A DNA stretch of 37,428 nucleotides from assembly GCA_903870015.1 (NCBI GenBank), contig CAIQBE010000027.1, positions 1-37,428 of the forward strand, written 5' to 3'. Under the pieces are notes generated by a model. The model worked only from the letters and a program-made list of their open reading frames with translations, was not told where the DNA came from and did no database searches. A program made the translations under genes and the position numbers. Of this stretch, positions 1 to 8,399 are shown in pieces (position 1 is the stretch's first letter; each line of letters begins with the position of its first letter). Source of the stretch: an uncultured Thiotrichales bacterium. Its GTDB lineage: Bacteria > Pseudomonadota > Gammaproteobacteria > Francisellales > CACEW01.

Positions 1-41
1 ATAAAATAATTTTTTCGCTAAGCTGTTTTGCCTTGTTGTCG

Positions 42-1148
42 CTAGCCATTATTCACTTGGCCTAGCTGTGGCTCCTCAAGCACAATGGGTTGCTCAGATA
101 GATCCCAGGTAGTGGCGGTAGCAGTTTCAGCGGAATGATTAGCAACATAAGCATCAGTTAAAGCGGGATTAGCAAGAATCTTGGTGATGCGAGTAGTCTC
201 ATCTCTAGCAAGCTTAGCCGCCTTAGCAGAAGCTTTGACGCTATCATAGGCTGCTGACACGACGGCGCAAGCAGCAGCATAAGCATAGGGCGTGGCGATA
301 ACCGTAGCAGCAGATTCGGCAGCCTTGTAAAGATCAATAACCTTGGCGGCTGTTTCAAGAGAGGCCTCTTTAGCCTCGTGAGCAGCATTTCGAGCCGCCT
401 CAGCGACTGTCCGAATGTTATGAGCGTGAGTGAAATTTTGGTGGTCATTAGGGGTTGCAGCAGTTTTTGTGGCAATAATATTGGCAATATTAATGCTGGT
501 AGCTGCGATGCTGGCGTCTCTTGCTGCTTGATTTTCTTTGGTAAGGGCCATCAATCTAAATATGACGTGATCTTTAAATTTATCGAGTCCTATTGCTTTC
601 ATTTGTTCGTTACATAGTTTTTTACAATGATCATCTTCATCTTCAGTGAATTTGCCACAAATAGCAGCAAGAACAACAATTGCACTTTCGGTGGTTGCAT
701 CATCCTTTGTTAAAGCGGCTACAAGTAGTGGAATATTTTTTATAGTTTCTTCCCTGGCGATCTCAAGTGCGCCTCTAATAGCCTCATCCATCTTATGCTT
801 TTCTTCAGTTTTTTCTTCACGCAGGATGTCTTTCAAGGCGTTACTATCTTCTGGTGAGTCTTCTCTAAGATGTTGCTGTAAACGTTCGTGTGATTTTCTT
901 ATTTTTGCAGCCTTCATGGCTTCTAGTGCAAGCTGTTTTTCCTCAGGGTGAGCATCATAGAAAGGTTTTCGGCTTTTAGTCATCGTTCCAATGGTTGCTG
1001 GCGTTTTGGTAACATTCAGAGCCGTTAAAATAGGATTATCGGTATCGTCAACTGCAGCAAAAAAACGTTTCAAAGATAACCTAACATCAGAGCTAAATAA
1101 GCGATGCAAATCCTCGAGGTCGTAGTTGGGGGTATGAGTGTTAGACAT
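42..1148 (-). CDS. Ala-rich helical orphan protein, possible effector (368 aa)
   Basis: I do not recognise a family. The protein is soluble-looking, with no signal peptide or membrane segment. Residues 60-135 are highly charged and probably helical, with many Lys/Glu. Residues 205-320 are a strongly alanine-rich helical array (runs such as AAEAARNAAHEAKEA and SAKAAKLA). The C-terminus holds an acidic patch (LSEQPIVLEEPQ), which would be compatible with a type IV effector tail, though this is weak evidence. The start at 1148 is supported by a GGAG ribosome site 7 nt upstream, and a good promoter lies further up (1226-1254). Arginine is often AGA/AGG, unlike the housekeeping genes here. It is transcribed away from bamE and appears monocistronic within the window. 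The ORF and expression signals look real; the function is unknown. Confidence 0.75.
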   Translation of the reverse strand: MSNTHTPNYDLEDLHRLFSSDVRLSLKRFFAAVDDTDNPILTALNVTKTPATIGTMTKSRKPFYDAHPEEKQLALEAMKAAKIRKSHERLQQHLREDSPEDSNALKDILREEKTEEKHKMDEAIRGALEIAREETIKNIPLLVAALTKDDATTESAIVVLAAICGKFTEDEDDHCKKLCNEQMKAIGLDKFKDHVIFRLMALTKENQAARDASIAATSINIANIIATKTAATPNDHQNFTHAHNIRTVAEAARNAAHEAKEASLETAAKVIDLYKAAESAATVIATPYAYAAACAVVSAAYDSVKASAKAAKLARDETTRITKILANPALTDAYVANHSAETATATTWDLSEQPIVLEEPQLGQVNNG

Positions 1149-1225
1149 ATAATATCTCCTTGTTATTTTTATTCTTATGGATAATTTCTAAGTTATTTCT
1201 TAGATAAATAATAACTCATGACTTA

Positions 1226-1254
1226 ATAATATATTAGTGGTGTATTCATGTCAA
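1226..1254 (-). promoter_or_regulatory. Sigma-70 promoter for the 42-1148 gene
   Basis: On the minus strand a perfect -35 TTGACA (plus 1249-1254) is followed by a 17-nt spacer and a -10 TATTAT (plus 1226-1231), five of six bases matching consensus. The predicted leader is about 70 nt. It contains an AT-rich inverted repeat (TTATTT 1193-1198 / AAATAA 1206-1211) before the ribosome site. Confidence 0.65.
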
Positions 1255-1335
1255 TTAAAGTAAGAGGTTTAATATCTGTTAAAAATCAAGTGGTTATGTC
1301 GATGGGCGTATAAGCCATGCCCATATTTTATTGAT

Positions 1336-1352
1336 AAAAAGCTGCTAAGCTT
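1336..1352 (-). terminator. bamE: Possible weak intrinsic terminator after bamE
   Basis: Read leftward, AAGCT-TAGC-AGCTT forms a 5-bp stem with a 4-nt loop (plus 1339-1352) followed by a run of U (plus AAAAA 1336-1340). It sits 24 nt past the bamE stop. The stem is short, so the call is tentative. Confidence 0.4.
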
Positions 1353-1375
1353 AAAACAAAGACATTGGGAGGCTT

Positions 1376-1702
1376 CTAATTCAGTCCCGTCGGTGCTTTA
1401 AAATCGCCAGTAACTTTTACAAGCAAGCCATTTTTAAAAGAAACCTCAAGCTTCTGTTGGGTCTCAGGATCACGATTCACTTTAATGGTGTAAATATAAT
1501 ACCAGTCATTGGGGTGGTAGGGGTCAATCAAATTCGGGGTACCCAAAATATATTGCACTTGCGCCTGGGTCATCCCGGGTTCTAACTGGTCCACTTGGCT
1601 TTGTTTTAGTTGTACGCCTTGCTCGATGGTCATTTGATGGGCGCAGCCAAACAGGGTAATTGAAAGGATGGCTACTAGTAATAAGCGCAGGATTTGAGGC
1701 AT
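1376..1702 (-). CDS. bamE: Outer membrane assembly lipoprotein BamE (SmpA/OmlA)
   Basis: Small lipoprotein of the BAM complex, which folds beta-barrel proteins into the outer membrane. The 108-aa product has a lipoprotein signal: a hydrophobic stretch at residues 5-19 and lipobox LFGC, with Cys20 as the lipidated residue. The mature part carries the BamE fold signature: LKQSQVDQLEPGMTQAQV, then ILGTPN and the WYYIY strand. Length is normal for the family. It diverges from fur, the arrangement also seen in Pseudomonas (omlA-fur), which supports both calls. Its likely -10 overlaps the Fur-like site in the shared intergenic region, so expression may respond to iron (inference). Confidence 0.95.
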   Translation of the reverse strand: MPQILRLLLVAILSITLFGCAHQMTIEQGVQLKQSQVDQLEPGMTQAQVQYILGTPNLIDPYHPNDWYYIYTIKVNRDPETQQKLEVSFKNGLLVKVTGDFKAPTGLN

Positions 1703-1713
1703 AATAAGCTTCC

Positions 1714-1732
1714 GTTTTTGATAATCATTGCT
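1714..1732. promoter_or_regulatory. Candidate Fur box between bamE and fur
   Basis: GATAATCATT (1720-1729) matches ten consecutive positions of the 19-bp Fur consensus; over the full 19 positions about 13 match, the outer flanks being poor. It overlaps a possible bamE -10 (plus ATAATC 1721-1726). The location next to fur suggests autoregulation. No footprint can be inferred from sequence alone. Confidence 0.45.
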
Positions 1733-1774
1733 GCATATTAACGAATTAAGCAGCTTTTTTCAATGAGGGTGTTG

Positions 1775-2188
1775 ATGGCACGTACAGATTTACATGACAA
1801 AGGGTTAAAAGTAACGACGCCGCGCTTGCGGATTTTACACATTTTAGAAGACTCCAAAACTCATTTGCGCGCCGAGGATATTTATCGGATTTTAGCGCAA
1901 GAGGGTGATGATGTCGGTCTTGCAACCGTGTATCGTGTGCTAACGCAGTTTGAATCCGCAGGCATTGTGAATAAGCATTACTTTGCGGAGGGGTATGCGG
2001 TCTTTGAAATGGACCGAGGTACGCATCATGATCATCTGGTGTGCGTAAAGTGTAATCGTGTTGATGAATTCGTTGATGCTGAAATTGAGGAACGGCAAAA
2101 AAACATTGCCGAACGTTTTGGTTATGAAATTACCGACCATAGCTTGTATTTATACGGCATTTGTAAGCAATGCCGAGTGCAGAAATAA
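1775..2188 (+). CDS. fur: Ferric uptake regulator Fur
   Basis: Iron-responsive dimeric repressor. The N-terminal winged helix contains GLKVTTPRLRIL and the recognition region DVGLATVYRVLTQFE; the C-terminal metal and dimer domain has HHDHLVC, CVKCNRVDEF and a final ICKQC. Length (137 aa) is slightly below E. coli Fur (148 aa), mostly through a shorter His-rich tail. I chose ATG at 1775 rather than 1763 because GAGGG (1766-1770) is correctly spaced for 1775 and the N-terminus then aligns with known Fur proteins. It begins a short run fur-lgt-holA with a 20-nt gap to lgt, and may control itself and bamE through the site at 1714-1732. Confidence 0.96.
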   Translation: MARTDLHDKGLKVTTPRLRILHILEDSKTHLRAEDIYRILAQEGDDVGLATVYRVLTQFESAGIVNKHYFAEGYAVFEMDRGTHHDHLVCVKCNRVDEFVDAEIEERQKNIAERFGYEITDHSLYLYGICKQCRVQK

Positions 2189-2208
2189 AATTTTAAAAAG
2201 GTGAGAAT

Positions 2209-3012
2209 ATGTTGCAGTATCCGCAGGTAAATCCAATTGCTTTTAATTTAGGTCGAATTCATGTGCATTGGTATGGACTGATGTATTTATTTGCCTTTGT
2301 CTCAGTATGGGCTTTGGCCAACTATCGTATTCGTCGGCAATCCTGGGTGCCGCTGAAAAATAATGATGAAATTCTCGATGCTATTTTTTATGGCGCCATG
2401 GGTGTCATTGTGGGGGGGCGCTTGGGTTACATGGTGTTTTATGATTTGCCATTTTTTATCACTCATCCTTGGATTATCGTGCAGGTATGGGATGGTGGTA
2501 TGTCATTTCATGGCGGCTTGATTGGGGTTATTTTGGCCTTACTCTTGTTTGCACATCAGCGCAAGATATCTTTTTTTAATCTAATTGATTTCTTTGCGCC
2601 TCTGGTGCCTGTGGGCTTGGGGCTGGGACGTTTGGGGAACTTTATTAATGGCGAGTTATGGGGGCGCGTGACGACAAGCCCGATCGGTATGGTATTTCCC
2701 AATGGCGGCCCCTGGGCTCGCTATCCTTCGCAGCTGATTGAATTATTTCTAGAGGGTATCTGTTTATTTGCTTTTTTATGGCTATTGTCAATCAAACGCC
2801 GTCCCAAAATGTTTGTGTCGGCTTGGTTTTTAATTGGCTATGGTATTTGTCGAATTATTTCAGAGTTTTTTCGAGAGCCCGATCCGCAGTATGGTTACTT
2901 GGCATTTAATTGGCTAACGATGGGGCAGATCTTATGCTTGCCCATGCTGATCAGCGGGGGTATTTTGTTATATCTTAGCCTAAAGAATAAAAAAGGTAAA
3001 AAAGCTAAATGA
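2209..3012 (+). CDS. lgt: Prolipoprotein diacylglyceryl transferase Lgt
   Basis: Inner-membrane enzyme that transfers diacylglycerol from phosphatidylglycerol to the lipobox cysteine, the first step of lipoprotein maturation. The 267-aa protein has about seven hydrophobic segments, the HGG motif at residues 101-103 and the Lgt signature GRLGNFINGELWGR at 140-153, whose Arg and Asn are essential in characterised homologues. A good ribosome site (AAGGTGAG) precedes ATG 2209. Its stop overlaps the holA start by 4 nt (ATGA), so the two are translationally coupled. In this window it would act on BamE and the DUF3833 lipoprotein. Confidence 0.97.
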   Translation: MLQYPQVNPIAFNLGRIHVHWYGLMYLFAFVSVWALANYRIRRQSWVPLKNNDEILDAIFYGAMGVIVGGRLGYMVFYDLPFFITHPWIIVQVWDGGMSFHGGLIGVILALLLFAHQRKISFFNLIDFFAPLVPVGLGLGRLGNFINGELWGRVTTSPIGMVFPNGGPWARYPSQLIELFLEGICLFAFLWLLSIKRRPKMFVSAWFLIGYGICRIISEFFREPDPQYGYLAFNWLTMGQILCLPMLISGGILLYLSLKNKKGKKAK

Positions 3013-4019
3013 AGTTAAATGTTGAAGCCCTGCAAAAACATTTAGAAAAAAACTTACTGCCAGCCTATTTTATTCATGGCGATGAGCCTTTGCTCAGTTT
3101 AGAAAGTGTAGATCTGATTCATCAAAAAGCCAAGAGCTTGGGATTTGCCGAATGCATTAAGCTCGACGCTACCGCCAATAACATGGATTTGCAGGCCTTG
3201 ACTGAGTTGACGCAAAATTATTCTTTATTTGGCGATAAGCGCCGTATCGAGCTAAGTATCAATGAAAAACTCAGCGATGATGTTGAATCATGGTTAACGG
3301 AGTTTTTAAAAATATTGCCCGAATTAAATGACACTATCTTGACGATTAAAGCCCCAAAATTCTCAGCTGCCCAGCTGAAAAAAAAATGGGTAGAAAAAGT
3401 AGAGTCGATCGGGGCAGTGATTACCTTATGGGAGGTCGATCGCGAGCATTTGCCCAAATGGCTTTTTCATCGTGCCGAGTCTAAAAATGTTAAACTTTCA
3501 CGCGAGGCCGTGCAAATGTTGAGTGAGCACGTCGAGGGTAATTTACTAGCAGCAGCCCAGGTGATTGAAAAACTAGCGTTATTAATGCCTGGTGTGATAG
3601 TCAGAGAAGAGCATATTAGGCCTTTATTGGCAAGTGATGCCCGTTATGATGTCTTTGATTTAACCGAAAGTGTCTTAGATGGTGATGTTAATCGTGCCTT
3701 AAAAATTTTAGAGCAATTGCATGCAGAAAGCTTTGAAGCCACGATTATTTTATGGGCTTTGTCAAAAGAGTTGCGGATTTTAGCCGACTTAAGCACAGCC
3801 CCAAGAAGTGATTTACCATTTTTGTATAAGCGGTATAATGTTTGGGATAAACGCCAGGTGCATTATCAAAGGGCCTTGCAGCGTTTAAATAACGAATTCA
3901 TTTTGCGTTTACTTGTCGATGCGCAAAAGATTGATCTTGATATCAAAGGCTTGGGGCGAGGGCATTACTGGTATGCCTTGAAGCATTTGGTAACTGGTTT
4001 TTGTGTAAAAATAGGCTAG
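3009..4019 (+). CDS. holA: DNA polymerase III delta subunit HolA
   Basis: Delta subunit of the clamp loader, which opens the beta sliding clamp. The 336-aa length is normal. The N-terminus (LLPAYFIHGDEPLLSLES) is the family's start of the AAA-like domain, in the usual degenerate form without Walker A. The middle helical region (EGNLLAAAQVIEKLALL) and the C-terminal part (YDVFDLTESVLDGDVNRALKIL, then ALSKELRIL) are also typical. It overlaps lgt by 4 nt. In E. coli holA follows lptE, so the lgt linkage here is different from that arrangement. Confidence 0.93.
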   Translation: MKLNVEALQKHLEKNLLPAYFIHGDEPLLSLESVDLIHQKAKSLGFAECIKLDATANNMDLQALTELTQNYSLFGDKRRIELSINEKLSDDVESWLTEFLKILPELNDTILTIKAPKFSAAQLKKKWVEKVESIGAVITLWEVDREHLPKWLFHRAESKNVKLSREAVQMLSEHVEGNLLAAAQVIEKLALLMPGVIVREEHIRPLLASDARYDVFDLTESVLDGDVNRALKILEQLHAESFEATIILWALSKELRILADLSTAPRSDLPFLYKRYNVWDKRQVHYQRALQRLNNEFILRLLVDAQKIDLDIKGLGRGHYWYALKHLVTGFCVKIG

Positions 4020-4084
4020 TAAATGAGAACGGTTTCAGGTATTCTATTTGGGACTTAAAATTAAAAAATTATAGAGAGAAATCT

Positions 4085-5191
4085 ATGACTCCTGCATTAA
4101 AAAAGCGTTTTATTATCACTGGTATCGTTTTAGCGGTGGTTTTTGGCGGTTTACTCGCTTATCATATTTTTATGGGCATGATGATGCAAAAATATTTGAA
4201 AAATTTTGCGCCCCCACCTGCAACAGTTAATGTAGTGACTGTGAGCCAGGGAGAATGGCAAAATAGTTACAGTACTGTGGGTAATTTAGTTGCGGTACAA
4301 GGTACCAATATTAGCCCCCAGGTTAACGGTACGGTGACCAAAGTACTATTTAATTCAGGCGATTATGTGTCTGCGGGTCAGCCCTTAATTATTCTTGATA
4401 CTGGTATTTTAGCGGCGCAATTGGCTCAGGCTATTGCTAATGAGCGCTTACAAAAAGTCAATTATGTGCGGGCTGCCTCTCTATATCGTCAAGGGGTAAT
4501 GTCGCAGTCAGATTTTGATACGGCACGCTCTAATTATGCACAAGCCTTAGCTACGACCGAACAAGGTCAGCAAACGTTAAATCAAAAAATCTTAGCAGCT
4601 CCCTTTGCTGGTCGCGTGGGAATTCGTCAAGTCAGCCTCGGACAATATTTAAATGTGGGTGATGTCGTAACGAATATCCAGCAGCTTGACCCCATTTATG
4701 CTAATTTTGATGTCCCTCAGCAATTTTTGCAAACAATGCATGTTGGGCAGGCAGTAGAGTTTACCGTTGATACTTTCCCGGGCCAAGTCTTTAAGGGCAA
4801 AATTACCGCGTTTAATGCCCAAGTTGGAACAGATACCAAAGCGATTACCGTCCAGGCAACTATTCCCAATCGTAATCCCAAAATGCGCTTATTGCCAGGG
4901 ATGATGACCAATGTGCGCGTGTTGATGAATATGGAAAAAAGTGTGCTAAGTGTGCCTCAGCAAGCAGTTTCTTACACGCTGTATGGTAATTCTATCTTTG
5001 TGGTAGCAACGGAGCAAAAAGAGGGTAAAACGATCACGATTGCAAAAGTTGTGCCGATTACCACGGGTGAACAAATTGGTAATGCCGTTCGGGTAAATTC
5101 GGGTCTGAAAGCGGGTGATCAAGTGGTGATTGATGGTCAGGTTAAGCTACAAGATGGTAGTCCAATTAAAATTATGACTGGGGCAAATTAA
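4085..5191 (+). CDS. RND efflux periplasmic adaptor (membrane fusion protein)
   Basis: HlyD/AcrA-type adaptor that bridges an RND pump to an outer-membrane channel. An N-terminal membrane anchor lies at residues 8-30 of this start. It is followed by a barrel-sandwich (lipoyl-like) half (VNGTVTKVLFNSGDYVSAGQ), a short alpha-hairpin (about 95-150), the second lipoyl half (ILAAPFAGRVGIRQVSLGQY), a beta-barrel with IYANFDVPQQFL, and a membrane-proximal domain (VPQQAVSYT). I chose ATG 4085 over the upstream ATG 4001 because AGAGAGAA precedes it at ribosome-site distance and the anchor then falls at the N-terminus. Its stop overlaps the pump gene's ATG (TAATG). The layout is MexH-like; the substrate is unknown. 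Confidence 0.93.
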   Translation: MTPALKKRFIITGIVLAVVFGGLLAYHIFMGMMMQKYLKNFAPPPATVNVVTVSQGEWQNSYSTVGNLVAVQGTNISPQVNGTVTKVLFNSGDYVSAGQPLIILDTGILAAQLAQAIANERLQKVNYVRAASLYRQGVMSQSDFDTARSNYAQALATTEQGQQTLNQKILAAPFAGRVGIRQVSLGQYLNVGDVVTNIQQLDPIYANFDVPQQFLQTMHVGQAVEFTVDTFPGQVFKGKITAFNAQVGTDTKAITVQATIPNRNPKMRLLPGMMTNVRVLMNMEKSVLSVPQQAVSYTLYGNSIFVVATEQKEGKTITIAKVVPITTGEQIGNAVRVNSGLKAGDQVVIDGQVKLQDGSPIKIMTGAN

Positions 5192-8100
5192 TGAGTGACA
5201 TAGATCCTGTAAATGCTCATGAGATAGCATCAAAACCGCGCTTTACCGATATTTTTGTGAAGCGCCCAGTTTTAGCAACCGTTGTGAGTTTACTAATATT
5301 TTTGGTGGGTCTGATTTCTGTGGGCTCAATGCAAATTGAACAGTATCCCCCTACTAATGTAACTCAGATTACTATTACCACCGCTTATCCAGGTGCAACA
5401 CCACAGGTAGTCCAAGGATTTGTAACTACGCCCATTGAGGCTTCTGTCGGTGCCGCTGACGGTATTGATTACATGACAGCCCAAAGTACGTTGGGTCTGA
5501 GTACCATTACCATTTATGTGCGTTTAGGCTATAACCCAGAAACAGCGCTGACTGATATTACAGGTTATGTGAGTCAAGTGGCAAATCAAATGCCCTCAGG
5601 AACCCTACCTTCTTCGATTAATAAGCAAAGTAATCAATCAATCCCTAATCTCATTTTAAGTTTCACGAGTACCTCAATGTCTCGTGAGCAGATGACCGCG
5701 TATGTCACCAATGTGTTTGTACCTAAAGTACAATCGGTAGGAGGTATTTCCAATATCGAAGTCTGGGGTGCTCAAAACTACGCCATGCGGATTTGGTTAA
5801 ATTCTTATCAGATGGCTAAGCAAGGAATTACCCCAATTGATGTCCGTAATGCACTCTTAAATAATCATGTAATCGCAGCTGCTGGGCGATTACAGTCAGA
5901 TTATTTATATATCCCAGTGATGGCGGATACCGATCTGCATTCGGTGCAAGAGTTTGATAATTTGGTAGTGAAAAATTCGAATGGTAACGTGATTCGCATC
6001 AAAGATGTCGGGCATGCCGAGTTAGGCTCACAGACTTATGATTCCGCAGTATTTTCTAATGGTAAGCCCGGTGTAGCCTCAGCTATTAACGTTGCGCCCG
6101 AGGCGAATCCTTTAAGTGTGATTTCCGCTATTTTTGCAAAAATGCCCGAGATTAAACGTTCATTCCCCCCAGGATTAAATGTTGATGTGGTGTATAATAC
6201 TAATGACTATATCGTGGCCTCGATGCATGATGTAGCTCGTACCATTGTTGAAACTGTTATTATTGTTTCTGTGATTATCTTCTTTTTCTTAGGAACGATG
6301 CGCTCAGTATTTATTCCTGTGATTACCATTCCCCTCTGTTTAGTCGGCGTATGCTCATTGATGTTACTCATGGGGTTTTCAATTAATTTGCTCACCTTGT
6401 TAGCAATGGTATTGGCGATTGGTCTTGTAGTCGATGATGCGATTGTGGTCTTGGAAAATATTTATCGACATTTAGAGGAGGGGACAGACCCTCATAAATC
6501 AGCCTTGCTTGGGGCGCGCGAAATTGCTAATCCCGTTATTGTCATGAGTACTACTTTGTTGGCCGTATTTGCGCCAATTGGTTTTATTGGTGGGGTGACT
6601 GGAACTTTATTTAAAGAGTTCTCATTTACGCTTGCGGGCGCAGTTTTAATTTCTTGCGTTATTGCTTTGACCTTATCCCCCATGCTGTGCTCAAAATTGA
6701 TTACGGTAGAAGTGTTGCATCGACCTTTTGTAAAAAAGATTGACCGCTTTTTTGATAAAATTCGGCAGTATTATAAAAAGCATTTGACGAACGTTTTGCA
6801 ATATCGGCAAATTGGTTTGTTAGTAGCTGCGGTTGTGCTGATCAGCTGTGGATTCTTGTTTATGCATACCCCGCAAGAATTAGCGCCCCAGGAGGATCAG
6901 AGCTTTATTGGTATCAGTGGTCAGGCTCCCACTCCCGCGAATTTAAATTATTTAATGCAGTTTAATGACTCGGTTCAAAATGTCATGAAGGGCTTTCCTG
7001 AAACAGAGAATATGTTTTTGGTTGATGGTGTTCCCAATAGTAATAATATTTTGGCAGGGATGATTTTAAAACCTTGGGATGAGCGTAAAACCACCGAAAT
7101 GAAGCTCAATCCAATGGTGCAGAAAAAATTAAATGTAGTGACTGGTTTGCAGGTGTATAACTTTGAAATACCACCTTTACCAGGAACGCAGGGCGCGCCG
7201 GTTCAGTTTGTTATTACCTCTACCGATCCACATGAAGTCTTATATCCTTATGCTCAAGAGCTTATTCAGAAAGGTTTGGCGAGCGGTAATTTTATCTTTA
7301 TGCAAAGTGACTTACGTTTTGACCAGCCGCAATTGACGGTTAATATTGATCGTAATAAAGCCGCACTTTTGGGTGTAAATATGTCGGATATTGCGACGAC
7401 CTTAAGTACGATGATGAGTGAAGGTTATGTCAACTTCTTCTCCTTGGGTGGTTATTCATATCAGGTCATCCCTCAGGTTGAAAATGCCTTGCGCCAAAAC
7501 GCTCAGCAATTGAATCAGTATTATGTGACCAGCCAAACCTCGGGTCAGCCTGTGCCCTTATCAACATTTGCAAGTTATGGTAACAGCGTACAGCCCTCTA
7601 GCTTAAATCAATTCCAGCAGCTGAATTCAGTGACAATTACTGGGGTGCCCATGCCAGGAGTCACCTTGGGTACGGCATTGGGTTATCTAACAACAACGGC
7701 GCAGCAAATTTTACCTAAAGAAATGAATGTCGATTACGCGCAAGCCTCAAGACAGTACATGCAAGAAGGGAATAATTTGATTTACGCCTTCTTCTTTGCG
7801 ATTATCATTATTTTCTTGGTCCTCGCCGCGCAGTTTGAAAGTTTCCGTGATCCGTTCATTGTATTGATCAGTGTGCCGATGTCGATTTGTGGTGCCTTGA
7901 TTCCGCTCTTTATGGGGGCTGCTACCATTAATATTTATACCGAGGTCGGATTGATTACGCTGATTGGCTTGATCAGTAAGCACGGTATCTTGATGGTAGA
8001 GTTTGCTAATAAATTGCAGGCCGAAGAGCGCATGAGTCCGCTCGACGCCATTATCGAATCGGCCTCAATTCGTTTGCGTCCAATCTTGATGACAACCTTA

Positions 8101-8274
8101 GCAATGGTCTTTGGTGTCGTGCCTTTGATTTTTGCAACTGGTGCGGGTGCAGTCAGTCGTTTTGACATGGGGATCGTGATTGGTATGGGTATGACCATCG
8201 GTACTTGCTTTACGCTCTTTATGGTGCCCATCATGTATAGCTATATCGCTAAGAAGCATGTGCATATCGATTAG
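5191..8274 (+). CDS. RND multidrug efflux pump, HAE-1 family (AcrB-like)
   Basis: Proton-driven inner-membrane trimer exporting hydrophobic compounds. At 1027 aa it matches AcrB/MexB length. The first helix (FVKRPVLATVVSLLIFLVG) is followed by the first porter domain, then the membrane block with the proton-relay pair Asp415-Asp416 (GLVVDDAIVVLEN). The second repeat has DPFIVLISVPMS and the relay lysine Lys930 (LISKHG). All relay residues are present, so it should be functional. It is coupled to the adaptor. No TolC-like channel gene lies in the window, so an outer-membrane partner encoded elsewhere is expected. The closest named orthologue cannot be assigned from sequence alone. Confidence 0.96.
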   Translation: MSDIDPVNAHEIASKPRFTDIFVKRPVLATVVSLLIFLVGLISVGSMQIEQYPPTNVTQITITTAYPGATPQVVQGFVTTPIEASVGAADGIDYMTAQSTLGLSTITIYVRLGYNPETALTDITGYVSQVANQMPSGTLPSSINKQSNQSIPNLILSFTSTSMSREQMTAYVTNVFVPKVQSVGGISNIEVWGAQNYAMRIWLNSYQMAKQGITPIDVRNALLNNHVIAAAGRLQSDYLYIPVMADTDLHSVQEFDNLVVKNSNGNVIRIKDVGHAELGSQTYDSAVFSNGKPGVASAINVAPEANPLSVISAIFAKMPEIKRSFPPGLNVDVVYNTNDYIVASMHDVARTIVETVIIVSVIIFFFLGTMRSVFIPVITIPLCLVGVCSLMLLMGFSINLLTLLAMVLAIGLVVDDAIVVLENIYRHLEEGTDPHKSALLGAREIANPVIVMSTTLLAVFAPIGFIGGVTGTLFKEFSFTLAGAVLISCVIALTLSPMLCSKLITVEVLHRPFVKKIDRFFDKIRQYYKKHLTNVLQYRQIGLLVAAVVLISCGFLFMHTPQELAPQEDQSFIGISGQAPTPANLNYLMQFNDSVQNVMKGFPETENMFLVDGVPNSNNILAGMILKPWDERKTTEMKLNPMVQKKLNVVTGLQVYNFEIPPLPGTQGAPVQFVITSTDPHEVLYPYAQELIQKGLASGNFIFMQSDLRFDQPQLTVNIDRNKAALLGVNMSDIATTLSTMMSEGYVNFFSLGGYSYQVIPQVENALRQNAQQLNQYYVTSQTSGQPVPLSTFASYGNSVQPSSLNQFQQLNSVTITGVPMPGVTLGTALGYLTTTAQQILPKEMNVDYAQASRQYMQEGNNLIYAFFFAIIIIFLVLAAQFESFRDPFIVLISVPMSICGALIPLFMGAATINIYTEVGLITLIGLISKHGILMVEFANKLQAEERMSPLDAIIESASIRLRPILMTTLAMVFGVVPLIFATGAGAVSRFDMGIVIGMGMTIGTCFTLFMVPIMYSYIAKKHVHID

Positions 8275-8345
8275 GTTGAGATTGTTCTCATGATTGCGTG
8301 CAGTGCGTAAAAGCATGCTTCGTCAGTTCCTAGCACCGGTTCGTC

Positions 8346-8375
8346 ATCCTGATAATGCAAAGCATTCATCAGGAT
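8346..8375. repeat. Intergenic palindrome, dispersed-repeat type
   Basis: ATCCTGATAATGC-AAA-GCATT-C-ATCAGGAT folds into a 13-bp stem with one bulged C. It lies between the converging RND pump and hda genes. The flanks (TCGTC before, CTGGGG after) resemble the GTCATCCTGA...TCAGGATCT palindromes scattered in many bacterial genomes. No T-run follows on either strand, so it is a poor intrinsic terminator but could stabilise the two 3' ends. The rest of 8275-8399 holds only a small AAGCATGCTT palindrome (8311-8320). Confidence 0.7.
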
Positions 8376-8399
8376 CTGGGGCTCAATTAACTTTCGTTG

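Noticed and set aside
158..487. Leu-rich minus-strand ORF inside the first gene
   Set aside because: Same-strand shadow in another frame of an Ala-rich gene with strong start signals of its own.
1302..1324. ATGGGC/GCCCAT hairpin between the first gene and bamE
   Set aside because: Six-bp stem with an 11-nt loop and no good U-run in the direction of bamE transcription; the nearer hairpin at 1339-1352 is a better terminator.
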